9,269 bases of DNA from Candidatus Nomurabacteria bacterium (GCA_009695015.1 SIBT01000018.1:1-9269); one strand, 5' to 3'; positions 1-6,584 are shown, counted from the first letter of the stretch. Numbers and translations are program-made. Notes: a model not told the origin generated them from the letters alone.

Positions 1-624
1 ATGTGTGGAATTATTATTCAGCTTCCACTACCAGAATCTTTAGATAAAAAAGCAATACTCGATAGCATCGATCCGCTTCTTGATGTTGATTGTTTGGGCG
101 CTATTGCCAGTGAGAAATTTTATAATAATTACGATAGTAAAACAGATTTAGGATTTCCCACAGCACTTGCTTGTATGGCGCTACTTGATTCAGTCAATTT
201 GGATTTAAAGGGAAAGATTGTAGTCGTAATGGGGCAAGGAGAGTTGGTGGGCAAACCCGTCTCAGCGCTTTTGCGTGACCGAGGTCTGACCTATCTTTCA
301 ATAACCAGCAAAACAGAAAATAAAGAATATCTTTTAAAACAAGCTGATATTGTGATCTCAGGTATGGGAAAGGGGAAATATATTACAGGCAATATGATTA
401 AGTATGGAGCAGTTTTGATAGATGCGGGCACTTCAGAAGAGGTAGGTAGTACGTCAGGTGTTCGCGCAAATATTGTGGGTGACATTGATTTTGAATCTGT
501 AAAAAATGTCGCGGGTTATGCCTCACCTGTGCCTGGAGGAGTGGGTCCTGTGACTGTCGCTATACTTCTCGGTAATGTATTAAAGGTGGCAAAATTAAGA
601 TCTCATCCTAGCCCTCTTCTCTAA
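1..624 (+). CDS. folD: Bifunctional methylenetetrahydrofolate dehydrogenase/cyclohydrolase, C-terminal part (5' truncated by window)
   Basis: FolD interconverts 5,10-methylene-THF and 10-formyl-THF in the cytoplasm, supplying one-carbon units for purines and formyl-Met. Family signatures are visible in order: QLPLP (residues 7-11; Q7 matches the active-site Gln of E. coli FolD, about Q98), DVD (28-30), a Rossmann segment ending in LVGKP (82-86), and PVPGGVGPVTVAILL near the C-terminus (177-190). The family is about 280-290 aa; the match starts around family residue 92, so roughly 90 N-terminal residues, including the catalytic Lys/Tyr, lie left of the window. The ATG at base 1 is therefore probably an internal Met. 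Several motifs deviate: the usual PCTP is FPTA (52-55), and the NADP-contacting GRS is GQG (78-80). The last residues (LRSHPSPLL) are encoded by a palindromic repeat that also contains the stop codon. Confidence 0.9.
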   Translation: MCGIIIQLPLPESLDKKAILDSIDPLLDVDCLGAIASEKFYNNYDSKTDLGFPTALACMALLDSVNLDLKGKIVVVMGQGELVGKPVSALLRDRGLTYLSITSKTENKEYLLKQADIVISGMGKGKYITGNMIKYGAVLIDAGTSEEVGSTSGVRANIVGDIDFESVKNVAGYASPVPGGVGPVTVAILLGNVLKVAKLRSHPSPLL

Positions 625-632
625 GGAGAGGG
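602..632 (+). repeat. Short palindromic repeat (copy 1) across folD stop codon
   Basis: Bases 612-619 pair with 625-632 (8 bp including one G-U), leaving a 5-nt loop, 620-624. The loop carries the folD TAA (622-624), and the 3' arm contains AAGGAG, the only good Shine-Dalgarno in the window, 12 nt before the next ATG. The sequence from 602 onward closely matches 6172-6191, and the arm 623-632 is identical to 6281-6290, so this is one copy of a dispersed repeat. Translation of folD to its stop would melt the hairpin and free the ribosome site, so translational coupling of the next gene is plausible (inference). Confidence 0.7.
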
Positions 633-640
633 AAATTCAT

Positions 641-1183
641 ATGAATGAAACAATCTTTTTCTTTTTTTATAATCTTGCCCATCAATCAACCTTTTTTGAT
701 AGTATAATTATATTTTTTGGAGTGGTATTTCCTTTTTTAGTTCTTGTTGGAGTTGGGTTTTTTCTTTTATGGAAATCAGAGATACTGAAGCTGGGAAACT
801 TTACTTTGATTAACTTTTATATACTTTTTAAAAAAGGAATTGTTGTTTTTGGTACGGCATTTATTGCTTATTTATTTGCCACAATTTTAAAAGAATTAAT
901 TAGTGCTGATCGCTCTTTTGTAAGATTGGATACAATCATACCGCTTTTTAATCCTACCCAAGAATATTCTTTTCCTTCCACCCATGCCGCTATTTTTTCA
1001 GCTTTAGCTATAGCTGTATATTTTCGTGATAAAAAAATTGGCATTATTTTCTTGATATCAGCATTATTAATAGGCCTTGCGCGCATCATAGCTGGAGTTC
1101 ATTTTCCTATAGATATTTTAGGTGGATTTATTCTCGGCAGTGGAGTTACTTATTTAGTTGCTTATTTTGTTAAAAATGTATAA
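641..1183 (+). CDS. PAP2-family membrane phosphatase (possible undecaprenyl-diphosphate or lipid phosphatase)
   Basis: All three parts of the PAP2 (type 2 phosphatidic acid phosphatase) active site are present, in slightly altered form: K84-x6-R91 (motif 1, followed by Ser instead of Pro), PSTH at 112-115 (motif 2, usually PSGH), and R148-x5-H154-x3-D158 (motif 3). H115 and H154 would be the catalytic histidines. Several hydrophobic segments (about 20-43, 66-83, 116-127, 132-149, 156-177) fit a polytopic inner-membrane protein of normal size (180 aa). Such enzymes dephosphorylate undecaprenyl diphosphate or phosphatidylglycerol phosphate on the outer face; the exact substrate cannot be told from sequence. 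The start at 641 is supported by AAGGAG at 623-628. It lies 16 bases after folD and runs up to the secD promoter. Confidence 0.85.
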   Translation: MNETIFFFFYNLAHQSTFFDSIIIFFGVVFPFLVLVGVGFFLLWKSEILKLGNFTLINFYILFKKGIVVFGTAFIAYLFATILKELISADRSFVRLDTIIPLFNPTQEYSFPSTHAAIFSALAIAVYFRDKKIGIIFLISALLIGLARIIAGVHFPIDILGGFILGSGVTYLVAYFVKNV

Positions 1184-1184
1184 T
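1158..1184 (+). promoter_or_regulatory. Putative promoter for secDF
   Basis: A perfect TATAAT (1179-1184) lies at the 3' end of the PAP2 gene and overlaps its stop codon. A weak TTGCTT (1158-1163) with a 15-bp spacer could serve as -35. The -10 box ends 14 nt before the secD ATG, so the 5' leader would be only about 7 nt, with no Shine-Dalgarno. Confidence 0.4.
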
Positions 1185-1198
1185 ATGTCTATATCTTT

Positions 1199-2584
1199 AT
1201 GCGACACAAAATTGCTTCAGCATTATTGGTACTTATTTTTGGCTCCGGAATAGCCTTTTTTGTTTATAAAACCGAGCCCAAATTAAATAAAAATTTTGAA
1301 ACTCAAAATGCATTTTTTAAGAAATTTCCTTTTCGTTTAGGATTAGACCTCTCTGGAGGTAGTCATCTAATATACAAAGCTGATGTTAGCGCTGTGGAGT
1401 CCAGTGAAGTGGGAAATTCAATGGATGCGCTTCGTGATGTCATCGAACGCAGGGTAAATCTGTTTGGAGTTTCCGAGCCAGTGGTACAAGTACAACACGG
1501 TGGAATAATTTCTGGTAGTGGCGAACAGTTAATCGTTGATCTTCCTGGTATAACTGACATAAAACAGGCGGTAGAAATGATTGGACAGACTCCTATTTTG
1601 GAATTTAAAACTGAAGCCCCAAACGACACACCACAAACTGCGACTGTAGATAAAGACGGTAAGGTAAATTTAGATATAGGTTCTCAATTTGTGAAAACTG
1701 AGCTAACTGGTAGGTATTTAAAAAAAGCGACTTTAGAATTTGATCAAAATACCAGAGAACCAAGAGTAAGTTTGCAGTTTGACGATACAGGCACAAAACT
1801 TTTTGCGCAAATAACTAAAGCTAATATTGGTAAAATGGTGGCTATCTATTTAGATGGTACTCCAGTATCTACTCCGGTCGTTCGTGAAGAAATTCCAAAT
1901 GGTCAGGCTGTTATTTCCGGCAGTTTTACTCCGAATGAAGCAAAACTCTTGGTAGGTAGATTGAATTCTGGCGCTCTACCAGTACCCATAACTCTTCTTT
2001 CTACTCAGACTATCGGTGCGACTTTAGGAGAGTCTGCTGTAAATGCTGGAGTGAAGGCAGCAATCATAGGATTCTTATTGGTGACTATTTTCTTAATTCT
2101 TTGGTATCGATTGCCAGGCCTTATTGCTGTTATTGCTCTTTCATTTTACACTGCTATTTTATTGGCGATTTTCAAATTACTTCCCGTCACTCTAACGGCT
2201 GCTGGAATTGGCGGGTTTATAATTTCACTTGGAATGGCGGTTGATGCCAATGTGCTTATTTTTGAAAGAATGAAAGAAGAAATTAGGAAGGGATATAATA
2301 TATCTGACGGTATTCATACTGGTTTCAAGAGAGCTTGGACATCTGTCCGAGACTCAAATACTTCCAGTATTATTACTTCCATTATACTGTTTTGGCTCGG
2401 TACACCATTAATAAAAGGATTCGCTTTAACTTTTGGTCTAGGTGTTTTAGTTTCGATGTTCTCAGCGATTACTATTTCTCGCATCTTTCTTTTTGCTCTT
2501 GGAATTAATAAAAATAATAACTTTACCAGTTTTCTTTTTGGTAGCGGTTTTTCATCAGCCAAAAATATGACTAATAATAAATAA
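1199..2584 (+). CDS. secD: Protein translocase subunit SecD
   Basis: SecD acts with SecF to use the proton gradient to pull exported proteins through SecYEG and release them on the outer side. An N-terminal membrane helix (about 5-22) is followed by the conserved FRLGLDLSGGSHLIY block (45-59), an extracytoplasmic P1 region with a VIERRVNLFGVSEP segment (81-94), and a head region ending in the GALPVP stretch (258-263). Five further membrane segments from about residue 284 form the RND-like domain, with GMAVDANVLIFER (345-357) carrying the proton-relay Asp (D349 by alignment to E. coli D519). At 461 aa it is much shorter than E. coli SecD (615 aa), as in Gram-positive bacteria and CPR, mainly in the P1 domain. 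The polar, Asn-rich tail (438-461) is unremarkable. No Shine-Dalgarno precedes the ATG. secF follows after one base. Confidence 0.95.
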   Translation: MRHKIASALLVLIFGSGIAFFVYKTEPKLNKNFETQNAFFKKFPFRLGLDLSGGSHLIYKADVSAVESSEVGNSMDALRDVIERRVNLFGVSEPVVQVQHGGIISGSGEQLIVDLPGITDIKQAVEMIGQTPILEFKTEAPNDTPQTATVDKDGKVNLDIGSQFVKTELTGRYLKKATLEFDQNTREPRVSLQFDDTGTKLFAQITKANIGKMVAIYLDGTPVSTPVVREEIPNGQAVISGSFTPNEAKLLVGRLNSGALPVPITLLSTQTIGATLGESAVNAGVKAAIIGFLLVTIFLILWYRLPGLIAVIALSFYTAILLAIFKLLPVTLTAAGIGGFIISLGMAVDANVLIFERMKEEIRKGYNISDGIHTGFKRAWTSVRDSNTSSIITSIILFWLGTPLIKGFALTFGLGVLVSMFSAITISRIFLFALGINKNNNFTSFLFGSGFSSAKNMTNNK

Positions 2585-2585
2585 T

Positions 2586-3506
2586 ATGTTTATTATCAAA
2601 TACAAAAAAATATTTATTTCTCTGTCGGTTCTTCTGGTTCTGGTTTCCGTGATTTTTATTGCGATCTTTGGTTTAAAGCTTGGGATTGATTTTAAAGGAG
2701 GCGCTCTGCTCGAAGTCGATTATTCTAATTCTTCTTCTGGCCGTCCAGAGGCATCTTTATTAGAGAATAAAATCAAGACCCTTAAGATGCTTGATATAAA
2801 CCAAGTACTGATTCAACCGACGGCCGAATTTGGTTATCTAATTAAAACTCGCAATTTGAGTGAACCCGAACATCAAATGCTTTCAGCGTTATTGTCGCTT
2901 GATGGCAAATATCCTGTTTTAGAAAAGAGTTTTAACTCGATTGGTCCATCTGTCGGAAGTGAACTTGCGCGTAAGGCGATCATTTCGATCATTATGGTCA
3001 TTTTTGCTATTATTTTTTTCATCACTTTTGCTTTTCGTAAAGTTTCGCGTCCAGTGGCATCTTGGAAATACGGAGTCATCACTATCATCACTCTTCTTCA
3101 TGATATCATTATACCAACGGCTATTTTTGCACTGTTATCTCACTATACCGGCGCTGAAGTCGATACGCTTTTTGTCTTGGCGCTCCTCACTATCTTAGGA
3201 TTGTCTGTTCATGATAAAATTGTTGTTTTTGACAGAATCAGAGAAAATTTAAAGGAAGGGGATAAGAAAAGTTTTGCGGAAACAGTCAGTATAAGCACTA
3301 GTCAGACTATTGTCCGATCGATCAATATTACTCTCACAATTATTGGGGTTTTGGTGCCGCTTTATTTATTTGGTCCAGAAACAACAAAGAATTTCGCGCT
3401 TGTTCTGACGATAGGTCTTTTCTTTGGTATTTATTCTTCGCTTTTCTTTGCTTCTCCACTCTTGATATTATTAGAAGAGTGGCAGCTAAAAAATAAAAAA
3501 CCATAA
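2586..3506 (+). CDS. secF: Protein translocase subunit SecF
   Basis: SecF is the partner of SecD in the Sec accessory complex at the inner membrane. The sequence shows an N-terminal membrane helix (about 8-29), the diagnostic LGIDFKGGALLEV block (32-44), a short P4-type extracytoplasmic domain, and five C-terminal membrane segments. Functional motifs are LLHD (170-173) and SVHDKIVVFDRIREN (207-221). In most SecF proteins the second motif reads N-D-T; here it is H209-D210-K211. The length of 306 aa is normal for SecF. The gene starts one base after the secD stop with no visible Shine-Dalgarno, so translational coupling in a secDF operon is likely. No convincing terminator follows; the lemA promoter occupies the 46-bp gap. 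Confidence 0.95.
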   Translation: MFIIKYKKIFISLSVLLVLVSVIFIAIFGLKLGIDFKGGALLEVDYSNSSSGRPEASLLENKIKTLKMLDINQVLIQPTAEFGYLIKTRNLSEPEHQMLSALLSLDGKYPVLEKSFNSIGPSVGSELARKAIISIIMVIFAIIFFITFAFRKVSRPVASWKYGVITIITLLHDIIIPTAIFALLSHYTGAEVDTLFVLALLTILGLSVHDKIVVFDRIRENLKEGDKKSFAETVSISTSQTIVRSINITLTIIGVLVPLYLFGPETTKNFALVLTIGLFFGIYSSLFFASPLLILLEEWQLKNKKP

Positions 3507-3514
3507 AAACTTGC

Positions 3515-3544
3515 TTGTATATTTTTAATACTTTAGTATATAAT
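3515..3544 (+). promoter_or_regulatory. Putative promoter for lemA, predicting a leaderless mRNA
   Basis: A perfect TATAAT (3539-3544) lies 18 bp after a weak TTGTAT (3515-3520). The box ends 8 nt before the lemA ATG (3553), so transcription would start at or next to the start codon. A 5-bp inverted repeat (3528-3532 with 3535-3539) sits in the spacer and touches the -10 box; it could be an operator but may be chance in AT-rich DNA. Confidence 0.5.
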
Positions 3545-3552
3545 ATAAGTAT

Positions 3553-4104
3553 ATGAAATACTTATTAATAATTTTTGGGGTTTTGGTTTTATGGGCAGTT
3601 TTTATTTATAATGGTTTTGTTTCTTTAATTAATCGTACCAAAGAAGCTTGGGCGGATATTGAAGTTCAATTAAAACGCCGATATGATTTAATTCCAAATT
3701 TAGTAAATACAGTGAAGGGATATGCTACGCACGAATCTTCCGCTTTTGAAAATGTTACGAAAGCTAGAAGTATGGCAATGGGCGCATCTGGTCCGACTCC
3801 AGAGCATGCAGAAGCTGAAAATATGCTAACTGGCGCTTTGAAGTCTATCTTTGCTATAGCGGAAGCTTATCCAGATCTCAAGGCTAATCAAAATTTCTTG
3901 GCGCTTCAAAATGAACTTTCGGATACAGAAAATAAAATTCAAGCAGCTCGCAGGTTTTATAATGGGAATGTTCGCGACTTGAATATAAAAATTGAATCTT
4001 TTCCTTCTAATATACTTGCGACAATGTTTCATTTTTCTAAAAAAGAATTCTTCGATCTCGCGGATGATGATGTTGCCCAGAATCCAGTAGAAGTAAAATT
4101 TTAA
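3553..4104 (+). CDS. lemA: LemA family membrane protein
   Basis: This is a typical LemA protein of 183 aa. One N-terminal membrane helix (about 3-20) is followed by the family hallmark YNGFVSLINRTKEAWADIEVQL and KRRYDLIPNLVNTVKGYATHE (19-61), then a long helical region containing ENVTKARSMA (66-75), LSDTENKIQAARRFYNGNVRDLN (122-144), and the closing FHFSKKEFF (159-167). The fold is a helical bundle anchored at the membrane. The molecular role of LemA is unsettled; it is often encoded next to the HtpX protease, and here htpX lies one gene downstream, which supports a shared envelope quality-control setting. There is no Shine-Dalgarno; the gene has its own TATAAT 8 nt before the ATG. Confidence 0.95.
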   Translation: MKYLLIIFGVLVLWAVFIYNGFVSLINRTKEAWADIEVQLKRRYDLIPNLVNTVKGYATHESSAFENVTKARSMAMGASGPTPEHAEAENMLTGALKSIFAIAEAYPDLKANQNFLALQNELSDTENKIQAARRFYNGNVRDLNIKIESFPSNILATMFHFSKKEFFDLADDDVAQNPVEVKF

Positions 4105-4109
4105 AATAA

Positions 4110-4129
4110 AATATAACTTAAGTTATATT
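4110..4129. repeat. Perfect 20-bp palindrome after lemA
   Basis: The 20 bases centred on CTTAAG (4117-4122) are a perfect inverted repeat. As DNA it is a candidate operator 12 bp upstream of the TTGCAA box of the next gene; as RNA it gives an 8-bp AT-rich stem with a TTAA loop. It is not followed by a clean T-run, so it is a poor terminator. The half-motif TTAAGTT recurs at 4133-4139. Confidence 0.55.
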
Positions 4130-4141
4130 AATTTAAGTTTC

Positions 4142-4168
4142 TTGCAAATATTATTTTTATGTTATAAT
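4142..4168 (+). promoter_or_regulatory. Putative extended -10 promoter for the Cys-rich gene (and htpX)
   Basis: TTGCAA (4142-4147), a 15-bp spacer, and TGtTATAAT (4160-4168), a perfect extended -10. The box ends 7 nt before the ATG at 4176, so a leaderless transcript is expected. As htpX follows 3 bases after this gene and has no promoter-like sequence of its own, both are probably read from here. Confidence 0.6.
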
Positions 4169-4175
4169 TAAATTT

Positions 4176-5243
4176 ATGATTACACCGGAACTTTTAGGAT
4201 ATATACGAGGAGAATTTGATAAGGGGCGTACGCGTGAAGAAATTCACACAACGCTAGTCGCGGAGGGTGGCTGGATTGAAGCTGATATAAGTGAAGCATT
4301 TAGAACAATGATTTCAACACAAGGTTCTGTTATTTCAAACACAACTACTCCAAACACTACCCCTATAACGAATATAAAAGATGAGACAAAATTATCTAAA
4401 AAAGTTTTGGAGAATTTAATTTTTGTTATTGTAGCGATAACTTGTTTATTGTCTTGGTATTTTTATCGACCACAAATAGTTAGTTTTTGGAATAGAGGAA
4501 TCGAGAGTTCACAAGCACTATCTGTTAATTCTTGGAATTGGGTAGAAAGATCCTCTGTTAATTCTTGGAATTCATTGATAAATAATTTCAAAAAATTATC
4601 CTTTCCTTCTTTCAAACTACCTTCGTTCTCTATGCCTTCTTTGGATTTTAAGAAAATGTTTGGTGGCAATAAACAGAATAATGTCGCCGTAGCGCCACCA
4701 GATGATGTGATAGTGGCAAAGGTCACAAAAGCAATTGTAAGTGTTAAAAATTGTGGGACGACCAACTCGCCAGACTTAAAGAACAAAAGTACATATGAGA
4801 ACAATGCAGTATTAAATTGTTTGGGTGAAAGTGCTCTCCGTTGCATTGACGCGGAAGCTGTTTTAGAAGATGCTTTATTTCCAGGCGTATTTCGAGTTAT
4901 TAAAAATAAAGATACTACTTGCAACTTCAAACTCTCGTATGAACAAGATAGTACTCTATCTGATATAAATGGTCAGAAATTAGCAGGTCAATATATTTCT
5001 TGTCCCATAAACATTGTCAAAGCTGTCGACAATACCAATCCATCTTCTCCAAAGTTTCTTTTTATTGAATCTAATAAGGCAAATTACAGTAAATATGCGA
5101 GCCAAATATATTTCTATGGCACGCTGGGCTTATTTATGGAAAACAGTGTCGATAAAAATAAAATTCAAACTCTTGGCTGTAGCGGATCTTATATTGATTC
5201 TGTGGTCGCTAGTTATCTTAAAATGCAGAGTACTAAGAAATAG
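4176..5243 (+). CDS. Hypothetical single-pass membrane protein with Cys-rich outer domain
   Basis: I do not recognise a named family for the whole protein (355 aa). Four parts are visible. (1) Residues 1-45: a helical cytoplasmic module with the pattern LLGYIRGEFDKGRTREEI...GGWIEADISEAF, similar to a short N-terminal domain I recall from many CPR membrane proteins. (2) A membrane helix at about 78-97. (3) A linker with repeats: SVNSW at 116-120 and 127-131 (11-residue period), then three pentapeptides of type x-x-P-S-F/L (142-156). (4) An outer domain (about 170-350) with six cysteines (193, 215, 223, 249, 276, 335), an even number that could form three disulfides. No catalytic motif is seen. 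By the positive-inside rule the C-terminal part is probably extracytoplasmic. It lies between lemA and htpX, 3 bases before htpX, suggesting co-expression and perhaps a shared job in envelope maintenance (inference). Confidence 0.85.
   Translation: MITPELLGYIRGEFDKGRTREEIHTTLVAEGGWIEADISEAFRTMISTQGSVISNTTTPNTTPITNIKDETKLSKKVLENLIFVIVAITCLLSWYFYRPQIVSFWNRGIESSQALSVNSWNWVERSSVNSWNSLINNFKKLSFPSFKLPSFSMPSLDFKKMFGGNKQNNVAVAPPDDVIVAKVTKAIVSVKNCGTTNSPDLKNKSTYENNAVLNCLGESALRCIDAEAVLEDALFPGVFRVIKNKDTTCNFKLSYEQDSTLSDINGQKLAGQYISCPINIVKAVDNTNPSSPKFLFIESNKANYSKYASQIYFYGTLGLFMENSVDKNKIQTLGCSGSYIDSVVASYLKMQSTKK
4521..4572 (+). repeat. 19-bp direct repeat inside the Cys-rich protein gene
   Basis: Bases 4521-4539 and 4554-4572 are identical. 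The 33-bp period equals 11 codons, so the protein carries two SVNSWN units 11 residues apart just outside the membrane helix. Identity at all codon positions suggests a recent in-frame duplication. Confidence 0.8.
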
Positions 5244-5246
5244 TTT

Positions 5247-6128
5247 ATGGCGACACTTTATACTGAGCAATCAAAAAATGTGACCAAAACATGGCTTCTT
5301 ATGACAGTGTTTTTCGTCGTTGTGATTCTTTTTGGTTGGTTCATAAGTATTTATTACAATAATCCAAACGTTCTTTATTTCTTTGTCTTTTTTAGTATTT
5401 TGATGAATTTTTTTTCTTACTGGTTTTCAGATAAAATCGTCTTGAAATTAGCAGGAGCCAAAGAGGCAAAAAGAGAAGAATATTTTGATCTGTATACAAG
5501 TGTTGAAAATCTTTCGATCACCGCGGGACTTCCAATGCCTAAAGTTTATGTAGTAAATGACAATGCGCCAAACGCTTTTGCGACTGGCCGAGACAAGAAC
5601 CACGCTGTCGTCTGTGCGACCACTGGACTTCTTGCAATACTTAATAAGCCGGAATTGGAAGGTGTCATTGCGCATGAATTGTCGCATATCGGTAATCGTG
5701 ACATGTTGCTTTCGACTGTCATCGTCGTATTAGTGGGTTTTGTGACAATTGCTGCGGACATATTTACACGGAGTATCTTTTTTGGTGATCACAGAAGTAA
5801 TAATAAAGGAGGTGGTGCGCTTGTGATTATTGGAATTATTTTTTCCATTTTAGCGCCAATATTAGCAGTGCTTATCCAGCTGGCTATTTCTCGAAAGCGT
5901 GAATTTCTCGCGGATGCATCCGGTGCGCTACTCACTCGTTATCCGGAAGGATTGGCAAATGCGTTGCGTAAAATTTCTCAGTATAGTAAACCGATGGATC
6001 GTCAATCGAGCGCCATCGCACATCTATATATAGCTGATCCAAAAGGTCTAGGATTTAGTAAAAAAATTGGTGGATTTTTTGCAACTCATCCACCGGTATC
6101 TGAGAGAATCAAGGCTTTGATTGGATAG
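5247..6128 (+). CDS. htpX: Membrane zinc metalloprotease HtpX (M48 family)
   Basis: HtpX cleaves damaged or misassembled membrane proteins on the cytoplasmic side, overlapping with FtsH. The zinc-binding HEXXH is HELSH at 143-147, and the third ligand is expected to be E219 in the REFLADASGALL segment (218-229). Two membrane helices precede the catalytic part (about 14-34 and 41-61) and two hydrophobic segments lie between the metal motifs (about 153-172 and 190-213). The C-terminal FATHPPVSERIKAL (278-291) is typical of the family. Length 293 aa equals that of E. coli HtpX, so the gene is complete. It begins 3 bases after the upstream gene's stop with no Shine-Dalgarno, so it probably depends on coupling. 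The lemA-X-htpX order fits the frequent lemA/htpX pairing. Confidence 0.95.
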   Translation: MATLYTEQSKNVTKTWLLMTVFFVVVILFGWFISIYYNNPNVLYFFVFFSILMNFFSYWFSDKIVLKLAGAKEAKREEYFDLYTSVENLSITAGLPMPKVYVVNDNAPNAFATGRDKNHAVVCATTGLLAILNKPELEGVIAHELSHIGNRDMLLSTVIVVLVGFVTIAADIFTRSIFFGDHRSNNKGGGALVIIGIIFSILAPILAVLIQLAISRKREFLADASGALLTRYPEGLANALRKISQYSKPMDRQSSAIAHLYIADPKGLGFSKKIGGFFATHPPVSERIKALIG

Positions 6129-6132
6129 TGCA

Positions 6133-6147
6133 CCTCCTCAAGGGAGG
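6133..6147 (+). repeat. Small GC-rich hairpin after htpX
   Basis: CCTCC (6133-6137) pairs with GGAGG (6143-6147) around a 5-nt loop, starting 4 bases after the htpX stop. It could stabilise the mRNA 3' end. It is not followed by a T-run at once (the nearest T stretch is at 6160-6164), so it is weak as an intrinsic terminator. Confidence 0.4.
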
Positions 6148-6171
6148 ATAGAGAAAAGGTTTTTAATTTAC

Positions 6172-6292
6172 CTCACCCTAGCTCTCTTCTTACAGAAGCA
6201 GTACACCTTTTGGATACTTTATTTCATAAAGATATCTCAAAAGGTCTTGCGCTTGGGTCCCTATCCCAAGCTCACCTGGAAAGGAGAGGGGG
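6172..6292 (+). repeat. Expanded palindromic repeat (copy 2) with nested hairpins, between htpX and gatC
   Basis: The outer arms 6182-6189 and 6283-6290 pair (8 bp, two G-U) and match the arms of the short repeat at 602-632. Where that copy has a 5-nt loop, this one holds about 90 bases with two further stems: 6205-6222 with 6226-6245 (18 bp, two single-base bulges, 3-nt loop) and 6251-6257 with 6265-6271 (perfect 7 bp, 7-nt loop). A smaller alternative stem, 6186-6190 with 6194-6198, competes with the outer arm. Together they could fold as a three-way junction. No credible protein is encoded here. It may be a non-autonomous repeat, a processed RNA element, or both. Confidence 0.65.
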
Positions 6293-6296
6293 ATTT

Positions 6297-6305
6297 TGCT
6301 ATACT
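6297..6305 (+). promoter_or_regulatory. Putative extended -10 promoter for gatCA
   Basis: TGcTATACT forms an extended -10 ending 6 nt before the gatC ATG (6312), directly after the palindromic repeat. No clear -35 is seen. The AAGGAG at 6281-6286 is 25 nt from the ATG, too far to act as a Shine-Dalgarno, and would be absent from a transcript started here. Confidence 0.5.
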
Positions 6306-6311
6306 CATTAA

Positions 6312-6584
6312 ATGGACATTAAGGACGTTGAAAACCTTGCAAAACTTGCTCGAATTGAGCTTTCTGAAGAAGAAAAAAGGGAGACACTTTCAGATATGAA
6401 AGATATTTTGGATTATGTAAAGCAGATCGAAAATGTGAGAGTGGACGATATAAAAACTGAATATGATATTACAAATGTTTGGCGAGAAGACGAAATAGAA
6501 ATACAGGATTTTTCAAAAGAATTAATCATTGGACAGTTTCCAGACGTGCAGAATGGTTTCTTGAAAGTTAAAAAGATTCTGTAG
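6312..6584 (+). CDS. gatC: Asp-tRNA(Asn)/Glu-tRNA(Gln) amidotransferase subunit C
   Basis: GatC is the small subunit of GatCAB, which amidates mischarged Glu-tRNA(Gln) and/or Asp-tRNA(Asn). It wraps around GatA and stabilises its contact with GatB. The 90-aa sequence has the expected layout: an N-terminal helix pair VENLAKLARIELSEEE (6-21), a second helix up to about residue 41 ending DYVKQIENV, a middle stretch with the WREDE element (57-61; usually LREDE), and the closing PDVQNGFLKVKKIL (77-90) in place of the common FKVPKIL end. Length is normal (about 95 aa in the family). gatA starts 27 bases downstream, with its own -10-like box in the gap. Confidence 0.93.
   Translation: MDIKDVENLAKLARIELSEEEKRETLSDMKDILDYVKQIENVRVDDIKTEYDITNVWREDEIEIQDFSKELIIGQFPDVQNGFLKVKKIL

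Noticed and set aside
1..3. ATG at base 1 as the true start of folD
   Set aside because: The sequence begins in the middle of the FolD catalytic domain, about 90 residues after the family's start, so this Met is more likely internal and the gene is cut by the window.
4463..4930. A 155-codon minus-strand frame
   Set aside because: Fully antisense to the Cys-rich protein gene, no family resemblance, no promoter or ribosome site; the sense frame has clear domain structure.
6133..6164. Hairpin after htpX as a rho-independent terminator
   Set aside because: Only 5 bp, with 12 bases between the stem and the nearest T stretch.
6121..6399. A 92-codon plus-strand frame between htpX and gatC
   Set aside because: It overlaps the start of gatC in another frame, reads through the palindromic repeat, and its translation resembles no protein family.
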